Source: Paramecium octaurelia (lineage: Eukaryota > Ciliophora > Oligohymenophorea > Peniculida > Parameciidae). Taken from it: 64,000 bases of DNA. A model generated the notes under the pieces. That model saw only the letters and a program-made list of their open reading frames with translations, did no database searches and was not told where the DNA came from. Made by a program: the position numbers and the translations under genes. Every line of letters begins with the position of its first letter. Position 1 is the first letter of the stretch. The stretch spans positions 620,049-684,048 of the forward strand of contig CAJJDP010000007.1 of assembly GCA_905182995.1 (NCBI GenBank), read 5' to 3'. Below, one piece after another: positions 1 through 11,908 of this stretch.

Positions 1-495
1 ATTTTGAAGTGTCACATAATTTTAATAGGATTGATTGAGATACGATTATAAATACAATTGCGACTAATTAATATTGTATTGTTAATAAATGTTGTATTGG
101 ATTTAATCCTAAATTTTTAAATTCTCTTCTTTCTTGATTGAATTTTGAAATTCACATTTTGGTGTTGGAATTATCTCTCTAAATGTTAATGAAGGATTAT
201 TATTGGGTGTGTTAGGAAACTACTCAATCTTCACTTTTTGAACAACATTGTCCTCAATCTAGGATATGGATTATGTTTTGATTAGGGTAGAATTCTCATT
301 TTTTGAATTCGATTACAAAGATTTTTAGAATAGCTCTCCATATTACACAAGAAGCTATTGCAGATCTTCTATTAAGACAATATTATTGGGTAAGTAACAT
401 GATTGTGTATAAATCTCATAGCAACCATTTTCTAATTATTAAATTAGTTCCATAGCCTAGAATAATGGTGTATTTTACTTTTTTTTAGAGTACAT
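1..495 (-). CDS. Hypothetical protein, 3' part cut off by the window edge
   Basis: Read with TAA/TAG as Gln, one frame is open from an ATG at 495 to base 1, about 165 codons, with no TGA. The protein starts MYSKKKQNTP; a second in-frame ATG lies at 453. The first half is mixed (PNNIVLIEDLQQLL), the second half is rich in Gln, Asn and Tyr, which is typical of poorly conserved ciliate proteins. No intron is needed. No family was recognised, and the C-terminus lies outside the window. The start at 495 was chosen as the first in-frame ATG giving continuous sequence, but the frame remains open further upstream. Confidence 0.5.
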
Positions 496-769
496 TATTT
501 TCACTCTAAGTTTAAATTAATAGCTTTATTTTCTTTTGGCTTTCCACTTTATTTATGATATTGTTTAAATGAATTTAAATCGAAGTCACAATATTAGTTT
601 ATTAATAAAATATTTATTAATCAACAAATAATTTAATTAAACTTGAGAATCTTAATGCCAAAAATATCGGATGTTTAATTTTATTTCTGATATTCGGTGC
701 AGTAAAATAATTAATAAATCCCTCAATTGAGTTTTCTATTTTAATCATCTTGACAGACCTATTTTTCGT

Positions 770-1680
770 GTCTCTTTTTGTTATTATTGAATAAAGTAAG
801 TCATAAGGAAATAATTCTGTAAAAGAAGGCTAATGAACAGGGATATTGTGAAATCTAGCAAATTTTCTAGAATCCACATAAATTTCTGGAGATATTATAG
901 AGCTGAGAACCACCTTTTCGCCATTTACTGGGGAATAAAACAAAACAATCATCAAATGGAATTTCTTATGCTAACATTACTATATAAGTTTATACTTCAT
1001 TATTATAGGAGGTTGTAGTAAATTTTAAACATCTGAAGTTGGCCTGTTGGTCTATTATTTATTTTTTTGATTCTCCTTTTATACCTAAATTTTTATAGTG
1101 GCTTTGCTTTTCCAAGGCTTTAACCACAAAGATTTATGCAAATAAAGTTCCTTTATACAACTGACTTTGGTTAGGCACCCACTATTAAACCTTTGAATGC
1201 ATATGTACATTAATATTATATTCGATTTCAGGTAAATTCCATGATTTGTGCCAACTCCAACCAACTTCGTCATCGTAATTTAGTTATTTCTTAATGACTA
1301 CAGAAGTGTTGATTTCCATTGGCAATTCATTGGAAACAGCTATTCGTTAAGGTACAAGATCAATCTAAATATTCTCGTTGTCTTAACTTATCAAAGCTCC
1401 AGAAACATGAATCCAATTAAATACATTCTACCAGTTACTGTTCATGATGTCGGATTTCTTAGTTTTTAAATTTTAAGATTACAATAAATGCAAATAAATA
1501 AATGGTTAAGTATTAAAAAATTAGTTAATGAGATTCTATTTTCAAAGTCATTAATTTTATTTGAATAACAAATTAAAAACTTTTATTAATTAATAAAGAA
1601 CACTACTTATTAAGAAATTATAAATTCCTTTTTCAGCGATTTAAAAACTATACACAATAATTTTTGATGATAAAGTTTAT
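770..1680 (+). pseudogene. Coding-like stretch with disrupted frames, possible decayed gene
   Basis: Several plus-strand segments look protein-like (for example YANKAPTIKPLNAY after removing a possible 28-nt intron near 1150, and HWQFIGNSYSLRYKI near 1310-1360), but they lie in different frames. In-frame TGA codons interrupt the main frame near 900 and 1160. An ATG at 833 opens a 61-codon frame that does not join the rest with a standard intron. A further TGA-free frame runs about 1411-1671 and then appears to shift at a run of five T. No domain was recognised. It may be a decayed gene, a gene with sequence errors, or chance open frames in AT-rich DNA. Confidence 0.25.
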
Positions 1681-2324
1681 CTGGTTTTATAAATGCAATG
1701 TATAAAACTTTTATTATCCTTTTTCAAAAATAATTACTAAGTCCTCAATATAAGTCCGAAATATCAGTTCATAATTTCGATTACATTTTTTTTAAAAAAT
1801 TAATAAGTATGGACAAAATTTAATATAAGTACATTCGAATGGTTACATTAAATTCGAAATTGTTTAAATGCCTGACTTTTAATTCTATCCTATAGGATAA
1901 GAAATTAATTTATTTTTTTCAAATGAATATATTTCAGATCAATATTCAAGTTATACTGTTTTAGAAGATGGCTACCTATTTATTTATAAAATGAAGAAAT
2001 CAGTTCTGATTTAAATTATGCCAGAATTATGGCAAATGATTAATTTAAGAAATTTACTTCAAGTGGTAGTATAAAAAAATTAGGATTCATTATTAATTGA
2101 AATAATGTAATAATAAATTCATATTAAATTCTCAAAAACTATATAATTTTAGATGAACCATAATTAAAAAGAGATAAAACTTGCTAAATCATCATTTGTA
2201 TCAAATTTTAAATTTTTGATAAGAGTGAAATTTTAACATTATGTAATAAATATTATTAATCTATTCATTCCTTATAAATTTAATTAAGACTACATCAAAA
2301 TATTTCACAATTTTGAGAAACTAA
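1681..2324. other. AT-rich stretch, no supported gene
   Basis: This is very AT-rich sequence between the coding-like stretch and the convergent end of the kinase gene at 2325. Some TGA-free frames exist on the plus strand but carry no recognisable motif, and such frames are expected by chance here. No RNA gene or repeat was seen. Confidence 0.4.
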
Positions 2325-4590
2325 TCATAATGAACTTTTATGAATACCTATTTAGTATAAATGTAATTTATTTCCATCACTAGCAGCAATTATTTTTCCA
2401 GTCTATACTGTTGTTATTAAATGAGCTGGCTTTGAGGCATTAACAATTAACTCTTTACCTTTTTCTTCATTTAATTTGCTAAGATCACCATCCACTTAAA
2501 CTGACCCTATGAATTTTTAACTCACCCACACAAGGTAAATATCTGACATCGCTAGAGCTAAGGGTACTGTTTTATTATGTATTTAATATATTTAAACTAA
2601 GTTTATTACACCTAAGATGAATGAATTTTAAATACCATCTCGAATTTAAAAAATAGGAATTTCTGGTTAGTCTTTTGTTGTACCTGCGAAATATTGAGAC
2701 GAGATCAAGATTAAATTATTCAATTAAGTTTCATAAATATATTTAGCACTATATTATTAGAGTTGTAAAATTACGTTTATTCATACGCTAAATACTTACA
2801 AAAGATAGCTGAATTTTCATGTGTTGATATTATATATTTTACTTCATCATCATATATTAGATCTACAACTGCCCTATCAAGTTCCTTGTATTTTTTAATT
2901 ACAGAAGGAGGTTAAGTATCAAAGGCTAATATCATAATTTCCCCAAACTTTGTTCCCAATATACAGAGATCCTTCCTCATATATTTCATAACCTAAGGCT
3001 TGAAAGTGATTCATACACTAATTGCATCATGTTGAAAGTGAATAATTCTTTCACAAATAAATGATTTATTTTTTAGATTAATTCCAAATATTTCCCCGAA
3101 CATTGTTAATCCTACACAAATCTCAAGTGAAGGAAGATATGATAAAAAGCTAACATCTATAATTATAACATTCTAGTACTTTGATTGAAAATCCATTCTA
3201 CTGTACCTCCAATTGAGATAAGTCTTACACCTTCTTTTGAATGAGACAGAATTTAATTTCCAGCTGAAATGATCTTATCATGATAATTTTCATCATTCAG
3301 AGTTCCTAGAAATTTGAGTGTTGTGTTTTCATTGGAGTAAGATTAAATAACCTATTACTTCTATTCATTAGCTTATATTGGTTTCTGGATCTATGGTTTC
3401 TCACTAAATTTATTCGTTAATTTACTCATCTTTGAAGTCTGGATCTAATGTTGTTAAAGCTTAGAACCAAGTGAATCGATTCCTTTCACTAAATTCTGTC
3501 ATTCCGTAGATACAAGCTTTAATAGAAGGATGCTTAATAATATTGATGTGATTCTATAGTTTCTTCCACCCTTGACAGTCTTTTCTCTAAGCAAATTATT
3601 CACTTGTATCAATAGGTTCCCCAGTTTTATCATCATAAATGATGGGATCATTCAACTTCGACAAATCCCTATCATGAAGTAGTAGGATCATTTGCAAGAA
3701 AGTTATACCCAAAGAAAATACATCGCTCTTTTCTAAGTCATGTCTTTAATAGAATATATTATACTTCACTTTTCCTGGTTAGTTCATTGAATACGCAACG
3801 TATAACTTGGGTGACAAAAATAAAGGTGTTCCTACTAAAGTATTTAACATTGCTTATCCATGAAAATTCTCCTTTCCAGCCCCAAAATCAACTAGTTTAA
3901 CAGTGTATGGTTATAAACTTGTAACTAAGATATTTTCTGGCTTTATATCCCTATGGAATAAATGCTTATTCTTGGCTAAATAGTAAAATGCTCTCAAACA
4001 TTAATTCATTATATCTATTATCAACATGTCTATTATTTAATTATGTATTATGAACCTCCATATTCTTTATGATTTTTCCTCCTATCCTCTATATCCTATC
4101 TAAGGCTATTTATTCCTAATTCCATTGCAAACACTAATAAAAATTTTCTGAACGGCATTTCATCTTTCCAAGAATATACTTTGTAAACCTTAATAACGTT
4201 CTAGTGATACGTTATTGCTGAATACAAATTTAATTCTTAAATAGCCAACTCATAAGCCTATTCGCTAAGCTATAAAATTGGATACCTTTATGTTTCAATT
4301 ATTTTCAAAGCATAATATCCTTGAGGCAAAGACTTTAGAGCCTTAGCCTTGAAGACCTTTCCGAATGTTCCTTAACCAAGCAATACAGAATTCTTAAAAT
4401 CAAAGTCTTCCTAAAATTCAATTTAAGTTGAAAACTATTACATAATATAATTTATAGTTAATTTTTGTATATCAATATTGTGATATATATCTTTTTATAC
4501 ATCATATCCTTCAAAGTCAGACAAATCTCAAAGAATTCTAATTGGGGTATCAATGCTCTTTTAATAGCACTTATAAAAAGTGTATGACAT
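2325..4590 (-). CDS. Protein kinase with a beta-propeller-like C-terminal half
   Basis: The N-terminal half is a Ser/Thr kinase: glycine loop GQGTFGKVFKAKA, catalytic HRDIKPENIL, DFG motif VDFGAGKENF and the GTP of the activation segment. The C-terminal half has repeated hydrophobic strand motifs (LGTLNDENYHDKIISAG, EGVRLISIGGTVEWIF, LCILGTKFGEIMILAF, TGKIIAASDGNKLHLY) like WD-type blades. At least five introns of 22-26 nt are needed, for instance one near 4050 before GDMLIIDIM and one near 3425. An ATG at 4590 opens the frame, but an in-frame TGA lies at 4528-4530; the next in-frame ATG, at 4443, still leaves a whole kinase domain and may be the true start. Substrate unknown. Confidence 0.7.
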
Positions 4591-4732
4591 TTTTATTTGA
4601 CTTTAAATTGCATCAAAAATCTTTAAAATAGAAGTGGGGATTATATTGAATTAGATAACGAAACACTGCAAAATGGAATTCATGAATATTAAATAAAAAA
4701 AGAGAATATTTTATATTATTTTTTAAATATCA

Positions 4733-6227
4733 ATGGATAAATTGATTGGTCATTATAGATTTAATATGAATCATCTTATTGGTAGGGGAGCTTATGGCTC
4801 TGTTTTCAAAGGTAAAACCTAATAAGGATAACCAGTGGCAGTCAAAGTGATAGACAAAAGAATGATTAATAAAGTAATTTGAATAAAATTGATTATTTTA
4901 AGGAGAATGAAAAACACTTAAAAAATGAAGTTGAATCTATGAGGACTTTAAATCATCCTAATATTGTGAAATTTTTAGATTATTACGAAACACAAAATAA
5001 TATATACATCATATCCGAATTTTGTGATGGTGGAGACTTAAGAGATTTGATTAAAAGAGGTAAATAAGATGACAACTTAGTAATAAGCATATTGTAGCAA
5101 ATTTTAAATGGGTAAAGTCTAACATTATTGTTAGATACCGAGAGTTGTAAAATAAATCTATAATCCATAGAGATTTAAAGCCAGCCAATATCCTGATTCA
5201 TTAGAACGTTATTAAAATTGCAGATTTTGGGTTTTCTAAACGAATCAACTTCGAAAATGATCTAATGAATAGCGTAGCAGGAACACCATTGTACATGGCA
5301 CCATAAACAGTGCTAAGACAGCCTTATTCTTCTAAATGTGATATTTGGTCTCTTGGGATGATTCTTTATGAACTCATTTTCCAAAAGCCCCCCATCAAAG
5401 CCTAGAATGTATTAGAATTACAAGAGTAAATCAAATTGCCAATCGTAGTACCTAAAATTGACAATGCACTTCTCTAAGATTTAATACAAAAGTGTCTTTA
5501 AGTTAATGAAGACGAGCGAATCAATTGGGATGAAATTTATAATCACGAGTTGCTTTGTAAAAACGATTATTATATGCAATAAATACAAAATATCGAAGAG
5601 GAAAAGGGTTAACAATTGAGTGAATCTTAAGTGATAAGCAATCAAAATTTATTTGAATATTAAAGACTTATGATAAGAAACTATCTTGAAATTGAATTTG
5701 AAAATAACTAAAAGTTGTATTTAAACATCATTAATACAACAAGAAGTCTTTATAATTTTAGCATTTTTGTAAGTGCATAATAACGATAATATTAATATGC
5801 TTAGCAATTAGCTTAGTATCTTCAAAGTTGTGCATTTTTTCATCTCAATCTTATTGATCAATCTATGTTATTTAAGGAATTCGATAAATTTATATTAACA
5901 GAAAAAGGATAATATTGCCTTCAGTAGCTTCAATTTTTGAAGTAAATGATCTTTGAAAAAAATATATAACTGCTTAATTCTTCGGTTAATCAAATTGATT
6001 TAAATGAATTACAAAAGTTTTTGGAATATGCAATCATTTAAATAACTACACAATCAGCCTAGATGAATCATGCAAAATTGTGTTTTATTCTAATGTCAAA
6101 ATATATTATTGAGATGATAAAGTATGAAAATGAATATCCGAATAAACATTTGTTTTAACTAATAGATATTGCTCAAATAGACATACTTTCAGATCAAGAA
6201 TTGGCTTATAGAATTAATTGTATTTGA
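4733..6227 (+). CDS. Ser/Thr protein kinase, ULK/ATG1-like
   Basis: The protein starts MDKLIGHYRF and has glycine loop IGRGAYGSVFKG, VAVK lysine (PVAVKVIDKRM), HRDLKPANIL, DFG (IADFGFSKR), a GTPLYMAP segment in which the usual E is Gln encoded by TAA, and SKCDIWSLGMILYE. This pattern is closest to ULK/ATG1 kinases, which in other eukaryotes start autophagy, but many ciliate kinases share it. Two introns restore the frame (29 nt near 4876 and 23 nt near 5112). A C-terminal region of about 220 residues has no motif I recognise. The gene is divergent from the neighbouring minus-strand kinase, with 142 bp between the outermost ATGs. Confidence 0.8.
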
Positions 6228-6697
6228 CAATTTAGATATTATTAATCATAATACTATTTATATCAAATTTAGTTATTATAGATAAATTATTAATTAACTC
6301 ACTTTTTTATGATTATAACACCTTGTTTCAACCTACCCAAGGTAAATCTAGAACCTTAATTTTAATAAAATTCTGAATTATAAAAATTTTATTAAAGTAT
6401 CTTGACTTATAATATGTCAAATGTTTAGTATGTGTGAATTTTTGGTTTATTTAAAAATATTATATTAAGTACAAACAAATAATTTAGAGATTTCTACTTT
6501 TAGCTTGGAAGGTTTCTCAAAACTCAAATTTCACATTTACAATAAAAATTGTTAAAAAAATTCAGTTTAAACAACTTTTACAAATATTCTTTTCTTTGAT
6601 ATTTCGAATTATCTATTGTATTATTCTTATTTGCTAGTCCTAATCAATTTAATCTTTAATAATATTGAATCAAAAATAATATTTCATCAATATCAAA
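6228..6697. other. Intergenic AT-rich stretch
   Basis: This lies between two plus-strand genes. No convincing frame, RNA gene or repeat is visible. Confidence 0.5.
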
Positions 6698-7234
6698 ATG
6701 GGAGGAACGTGTTAGAAGTAAATTAACATTCCAGAATAGGAAAATAATAAGTCTAATTTGCCTTAAATCTATATCAAAGGTCCGCCTAAGCTTTGTAAAC
6801 CTTCTCCAATCAAGATTTTGTAATTTCAAGCAGACGAAGTTGCAATTGAGAAAGAATTATGTATCCCAATACCAAAACTTTTAACTTAAGAAAAAGAGTT
6901 TGCTATTACTGAATAGGAAATGCCAATCAAGAATGTCAAAAATTCATTAGAAGAAGAACTTCTCTTTCGTTAAGAGAGTGATTAATTAGAGCAGTAAAAC
7001 AACTCTAAGGAGGAAGGAAATAGTCAATAAAATGAAGTAAAGGGCTCAAGTAATGATATTTCCAAACACAAATCGATACTGAAAAATAAAATAAACAATG
7101 GGTCCAACCCTTAAAGTCCAAAAAATCTAATGAAAGACTCTCAAAATTTTGGTTCGTAAAGATCTATAAAAAAAGTAACTTTCGATAAAAAGCAGAAAGT
7201 GGTGTACAGTAGTTTTAGAAAGATAAAAACTTGA
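6698..7234 (+). CDS. Hypothetical protein with possible N-terminal acylation signal
   Basis: An uninterrupted frame of about 178 codons, starting MGGTCQK and ending at TGA 7232-7234. Gly2 and Cys5 resemble an N-myristoylation signal with a neighbouring palmitoylation site, so membrane attachment is possible but inferred. The body is hydrophilic with many Glu, Lys, Gln and Ser; it has a Pro-rich segment near the start (IKGPPKLCKPSP) and a basic tail (RSIKKVTFDKKQKVVYSS). No intron is needed. No family recognised. It is followed 90 bp later by a coiled-coil gene on the same strand. Confidence 0.6.
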
Positions 7235-7324
7235 TTGATGAACATATTTTTACTATTTTGTTTATATTCATTCAAGTAAATTATATTATAAATAATTTAT
7301 TGATTTGCTCCAATTTATAGATAT

Positions 7325-8992
7325 ATGAGTTAAAAAGACGAAATAGAACAATAAAAAGAAGATTTAAATGTTGAAAAGGAAAATGAGAATGATGATAAAA
7401 CAGACATTTAGCAAAACTAGTCTCTTCTGAATCAGACAAATTAAGATAATTCAAGAATATAGGCAGCTTCTCTTGAATTGAGGAACTCACATTAAGAAGA
7501 AAATTAAGAGTAAGCTTATCTACCAAAAGAGGTATCGAATGTGGCAACGCCAACAAGGACTTCATAAATTGAAACATCTCCTGTTGGAAAAATAGATAGA
7601 CAATCATTGGATGGCTCAGAATAGAAGTAGGATGAACAAATTGAATAAAGCAAAGAATAAATTAATGAATAAGAAATTGTTGGGACTTAAATAAAAGAAT
7701 ATGAACATCATGAAGACAAAGATTAAAAATAATCAGAGAAAGATCAAAATGAGTCAAACCATTAAAATGAACAGGGTGAACTTCAAAAATCTTTTCATTC
7801 ATTCTAAAAGTCATAAAACTCAGATAACTCTACAAAATCAGAAAAAATAACTATTTTATAGTCTGCTCTTCAGATGAAGGATGAGTTAATTATAACTATG
7901 CAAGATGAGATTTAAGTTTTGAAATAGTCTTAACTAGATAAGTAAAAGCATATTGAAACAATGGAAAAAAAATATGAAGAAAAATTAGAAAAACTTTTTA
8001 AAAAGGTTGGAGAACTAGAGAAACTTCTAAAGGAGAAAGAAAATGATATTGAGTAATTCCGAAATGGAAATCAGACTTTACATCTTCAAGATCTATCAGT
8101 TATTTCATTACAAAAAAATGAGAATTTGAAATCTAATGCAAATGATAAGAAAGATGTTACTATTTTTGAAGTTCTAAATGAAAAGTAAACAACTGCTGAT
8201 TTATCAGAACTAGGAAATAACTTTTGGTTGATTTCAGCGGAGAGAAAAATCTAGAAAAGCAATCCTTTGTATAAAGATTATTTTCCTAAGGACCCAGAAC
8301 CTGATTAAGCTAAAAATAAAATTATTATTAATCATCCCACTAAGAAATACGACAAATCTTATTGGTTTAAATATGTTGAAGTTTAGAAACCTTCAAGATA
8401 TAATATTTAATTACCTAAATTACCAGAAGCCAATCATTAATAATAGCATAATGACCCTAAAATATTGTCTAAATAATTTTAATAATAATAAGAAATTCAA
8501 CAAAAAATTATTTAGTCTATTTAGGAATAGCCTTATGGTTATTCTTAAATGGCATAAAATAAAGTAAATCCAGTTTCATAATCAATTCCTTTTAGTCAAA
8601 AATTATTAGCAAATAATCAAAGGAGTAGTAGCCAATAATAAAAGTAAATATTATTTAACAATATTAATAGCTCGTTTAAAAACAAAATGTATGCATCATA
8701 ACCTAATATTGTAAAGGAAAAGCAAGTATCATTTGATCAAGAAGAATTTTTGGCTGATTAAGAAATACAGAAAATGTTTGCTAAGTAATCTCCACCAAAA
8801 AAACAAAAGATTGATTGGGATTAATAACCTTAGAACAATTATATGATCGTTTAACATACCAATTCCTCGTAAGTTATAGAATAACAAGAAAAGTTCCCCA
8901 ACTTATCCCAAAAACTCTCATATGTTAATCAATATTCTCACAAAAAAGAAATGTATGAATCTTATATTAATTAATAGCTCAAGATTAATTGA
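7325..8992 (+). CDS. Long Gln/Glu-rich coiled-coil protein
   Basis: One frame of about 555 codons from ATG 7325 to TGA 8990-8992 with no intron. The first 180 residues are acidic and Gln/Asn-rich. A heptad-rich coiled coil follows around residues 190-250 (METMEKKYEEKLEKLFKK type pattern). Around residue 290 there is a more ordered patch with aromatics (NNFWLISAERKIQKSNPLY, KKYDKSYWFKYVEVQKPS), which may be a small conserved domain. The rest is low-complexity with a basic cluster SPPKKQKIDWD that could act as a nuclear signal. Function unknown. Confidence 0.65.
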
Positions 8993-9235
8993 AACACAAA
9001 ATTAAAATAGAACTAAGTTATCGAAGTATTAATGAATGAATTTTATAATTATTATTTTAAGTCAAATTATTGCAATAATCCCTCGGATTAATTTAATAGA
9101 GAATTACGAGTCTAATCCTCTAATATTAATAAATCTTATAGGTTCTTCAATGATTTCAATTATCTTCTCGAGAATATTAATACTCAAAACCTTAAAAACT
9201 AAAGATATTTAATAAATATTATAATTTCTGTTCTC

Positions 9236-10930
9236 ATGTAGGAACCAAAAAGAACTAGGATCATTTGTTCTGTAAGTGAAAATTGTTCTAATTACGAATT
9301 GTTGCGGAACATGGTAGAGGCAGGATGCAATGGTTTTACGTAGAAAATTAGCCTAATTATTTTAGTATTAATATGGCGTATATTAAAAATAAAGAGAGTT
9401 TATAAATATTGAATTAAAATAGATACTAATTAGAATCTGAATTCAAAACTAAAATACCATTGAATTTAATTTTAAGAGGACAGGTTATAAGAGTAGGATA
9501 ATTGCAAGATCCTGAAACTTTGATAGAAGTAATTAATTAATCAATTTTGAGGAAGGAAATATTGTATACTTGACTTCAGATTAGCATAAAGTAGGAAATA
9601 ATTAATTAATTCCAATAGATTCAAATGAATTTCTGGAGAAATTAAATATAAATGATAAATTAGCAATTGACTATGGTCATATAATACTAGAACTGATAGA
9701 TATTTAAATGTTCGACCAGTATGAGTAGTTAAAATATTTAGAGTAAATGAAAAAATAGGGATAGATTAAATATGTTTATTGAGTGGAGTGAAAATATATA
9801 TCTGTAAATGCTCTAAGACTGGAACTTTAAAATCTTTTAAACCAATATCAATATTTGTAGAGAATAAGACTTCAAAGGAAGAAGAACAATTAGAATAAGT
9901 ATCACTAACAGAAAAAGATATCTTAGATATAGATTATGCTTGTGAATGCAATTTCGATAGTATAACATTTTCATAGGTGAACACTGCATTGGATATCATA
10001 AAAGTAATATAAATTATAATGAAAGGTCAAAGACAGATTGGAACAAAAATATCCGCATGTTTAAATATTTGCAAGGATTGCAGAAATGTTAAAGGAAGAC
10101 TAATTTGAGGAAATAATTAATTTGGCAGACGGGTGTATCATCGCAAGATCTCATATTTCAATGACTTAGCCAGTGGAGGATGTTGTCAAATATCAAGCTC
10201 AAATAATATCCTGTTGTCGAAAACTATTTAAACCTGTACTTGAATTCATCATAAAAGGTCTTTGTATCAACATATATATTGGAATCCATGAGTGTTCAAC
10301 TTAAGCCTTCCTTTGCAGATATGGGAGATATTTCAAATATTGTTAAATAATATATAGACGGAATCTTATTATCAGGAGAAACTAGTTTTGGGAAATTTCC
10401 AGTTTTGATAGTTTAAACTCTCAATAATATATGTCGAAAAATAGAGAAAAAACTACTTTAGGAACTTTTTGATCATCCTTAACAAAGGGATCAATATCAA
10501 GTAAATTTTACTGGATAACCTATTGCAACTGTAATTGCCAAATCATGTGTTGAAATGGCATATATGTATTAAATATTCAGTATTATAAGTCTATAAGCTA
10601 AGGCCATTCTGATGCTAACTCGTAGAATATAAACTACTTTGAAACTATCAAAATTAAGAGCTTCATGCAAAATCATTTCAATAAGTGATAACTAACAGAT
10701 TTGCAGATGTTTGAATTACATTAATAATGTGTAATCAGAATTAGTAAGTGGATTTGCAAATTAGGAAGAGTAATTTAATTTACGATTATTAAAGAATTAT
10801 TTAGGAGTGTATTTCAAGATTGATTGCTAAAAATTTACTTTAACCTAAAGATTACATAGTAGTTATTACTGGAATGGTAGTTTAGAACAAAGATTGGCAT
10901 ATAAATTAGATGAAGGTTCTGGAAATATGA
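9236..10930 (+). CDS. Pyruvate kinase-like protein lacking catalytic residues (probable pseudoenzyme)
   Basis: The fold is recognisable along its whole length: KRTRIICSVSENCSNYELL matches the first barrel strand, IPLNLILRGQVIRVG the second, then a B domain (LAIDYGHIILELIDI), VSLTEKDILDIDYA, the STYILESM helix and the strongly conserved ILLSGET, and a C-terminal domain ending near DYIVVITGMV. Introns of 26, 23, 23, 22, 22 and 25 nt are needed. Active pyruvate kinases have KIEN and ARGDLG, which bind metal and phosphoenolpyruvate; here the aligned segments read RIAE and ARSHIS, and the Asn/Ser of the NFSHG motif is also missing. Glycolytic activity is therefore unlikely. Start chosen at MQEPKRTR; the frame is open further up to an ATG at 9032. 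Confidence 0.8.
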
Positions 10931-11002
10931 AAGAATATTTTATTGAAGCTTTTTTATTAATAGTATTTATATTTCAAATAATTATAAAATAGAAAATACA
11001 AT

Positions 11003-11739
11003 TCATTTAGTCTATTCTATAATATCCTCCTTCTATTCTTCTTAATTAAGTTGCCTATGAATTCGTTGCTATTAAGGAGATTGTTTCTCATTTGAAACTA
11101 AATTATCTAATTACTAAAAATAGAAATATCTTTGATAATATACCTTTATAACATCTGAATTGGTTTCTTTTAGTTTCTTTTTGGCATACATGGTAGGATC
11201 TCTACTTTCATACTATTCTTAACCGGTTGATTGGATATAAATGAAATATGAAATTGCTATATGATATGAATTTCTTTTTAATTGTCCATTGTTGAGTTAG
11301 TTTCTAGAAATAATTTGCTAGATATAACTATAATGAGTACTAATTATGATGGCAAATTATTATAAAATGGATTCATATAATTATGAGAAAACGATTAGTA
11401 CTATTGATGATTAAAATAGGGCTGAGTTTAAAAGGCAACTTAAGAATAGATTGGCTCTTTTTTAAAATTGTAGAGATCATTTTTCTTTACATCTTAAGAT
11501 ATTGGTTTTTTCTGTTGCGGTTTTTTATTTTAAACATTGGATTATTATTTAGTTTTTAGAGGAACATTTTTTTGAATTTTCTTATTGGCAACTTGGGGGT
11601 TTTATTACATAAATAAGCTACTTTTATTTATTTCAGATATCAAAGCGTAAAAATTCTTAACTACTTCCCTAAAATCCCCATCATCGTAAATCTTTCTTCT
11701 TCTACTCCTCATAGACTTTTATTAATCAAAGGATTACAT
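11003..11739 (-). CDS. Hypothetical Gln/Asn-rich protein
   Basis: From the ATG at 11739 the reading gives MQSFDQQKSMRSRRRKIYDD, then VVKNFYALISEI and a Lys/Gln/Asn-rich middle with repeated YNH-type residues (YFNHQQYQSFSHNYMNPF). A 23-nt intron near 11330 and a frame-preserving 30-nt intron near 11120 lead to a Glu/Gln-rich tail ending at TGA 11003. It converges on the pyruvate kinase-like gene with 72 bp between the stops. The basic N-terminal patch RSRRRK could be a nuclear signal. No domain recognised. Confidence 0.5.
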
Positions 11740-11908
11740 ATCTATTTCCTATTAAATGAGGATTATTTGAACTATCAATGAAATTTTCACTATCAACTTA
11801 CATCTGTAATTTAAAGATAATAATAAGATAAAAAAAGTAGGTTAATTATGTAATATTAATTATAAATGACACTAACATAAAAATAAACAAATAGTATCCA
11901 CATTGACT

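Noticed and set aside
1..60. Possible telomere at the left edge
   Set aside because: No C/A-rich or G/T-rich ciliate telomeric repeat is present, and a gene runs off the edge.
4528..4530. Selenocysteine codon in the kinase-propeller gene
   Set aside because: The position is outside any selenoprotein-like motif and a later ATG leaves a complete kinase domain, so a different start is simpler.
11341..11640. Plus-strand frame resembling the first helices of a cyclin (HFSLHLKILVFSVAVFYFK)
   Set aside because: The opposite strand carries a longer Gln/Asn-rich frame with proper introns and stop, and the cyclin-like frame does not continue into the second cyclin helices.
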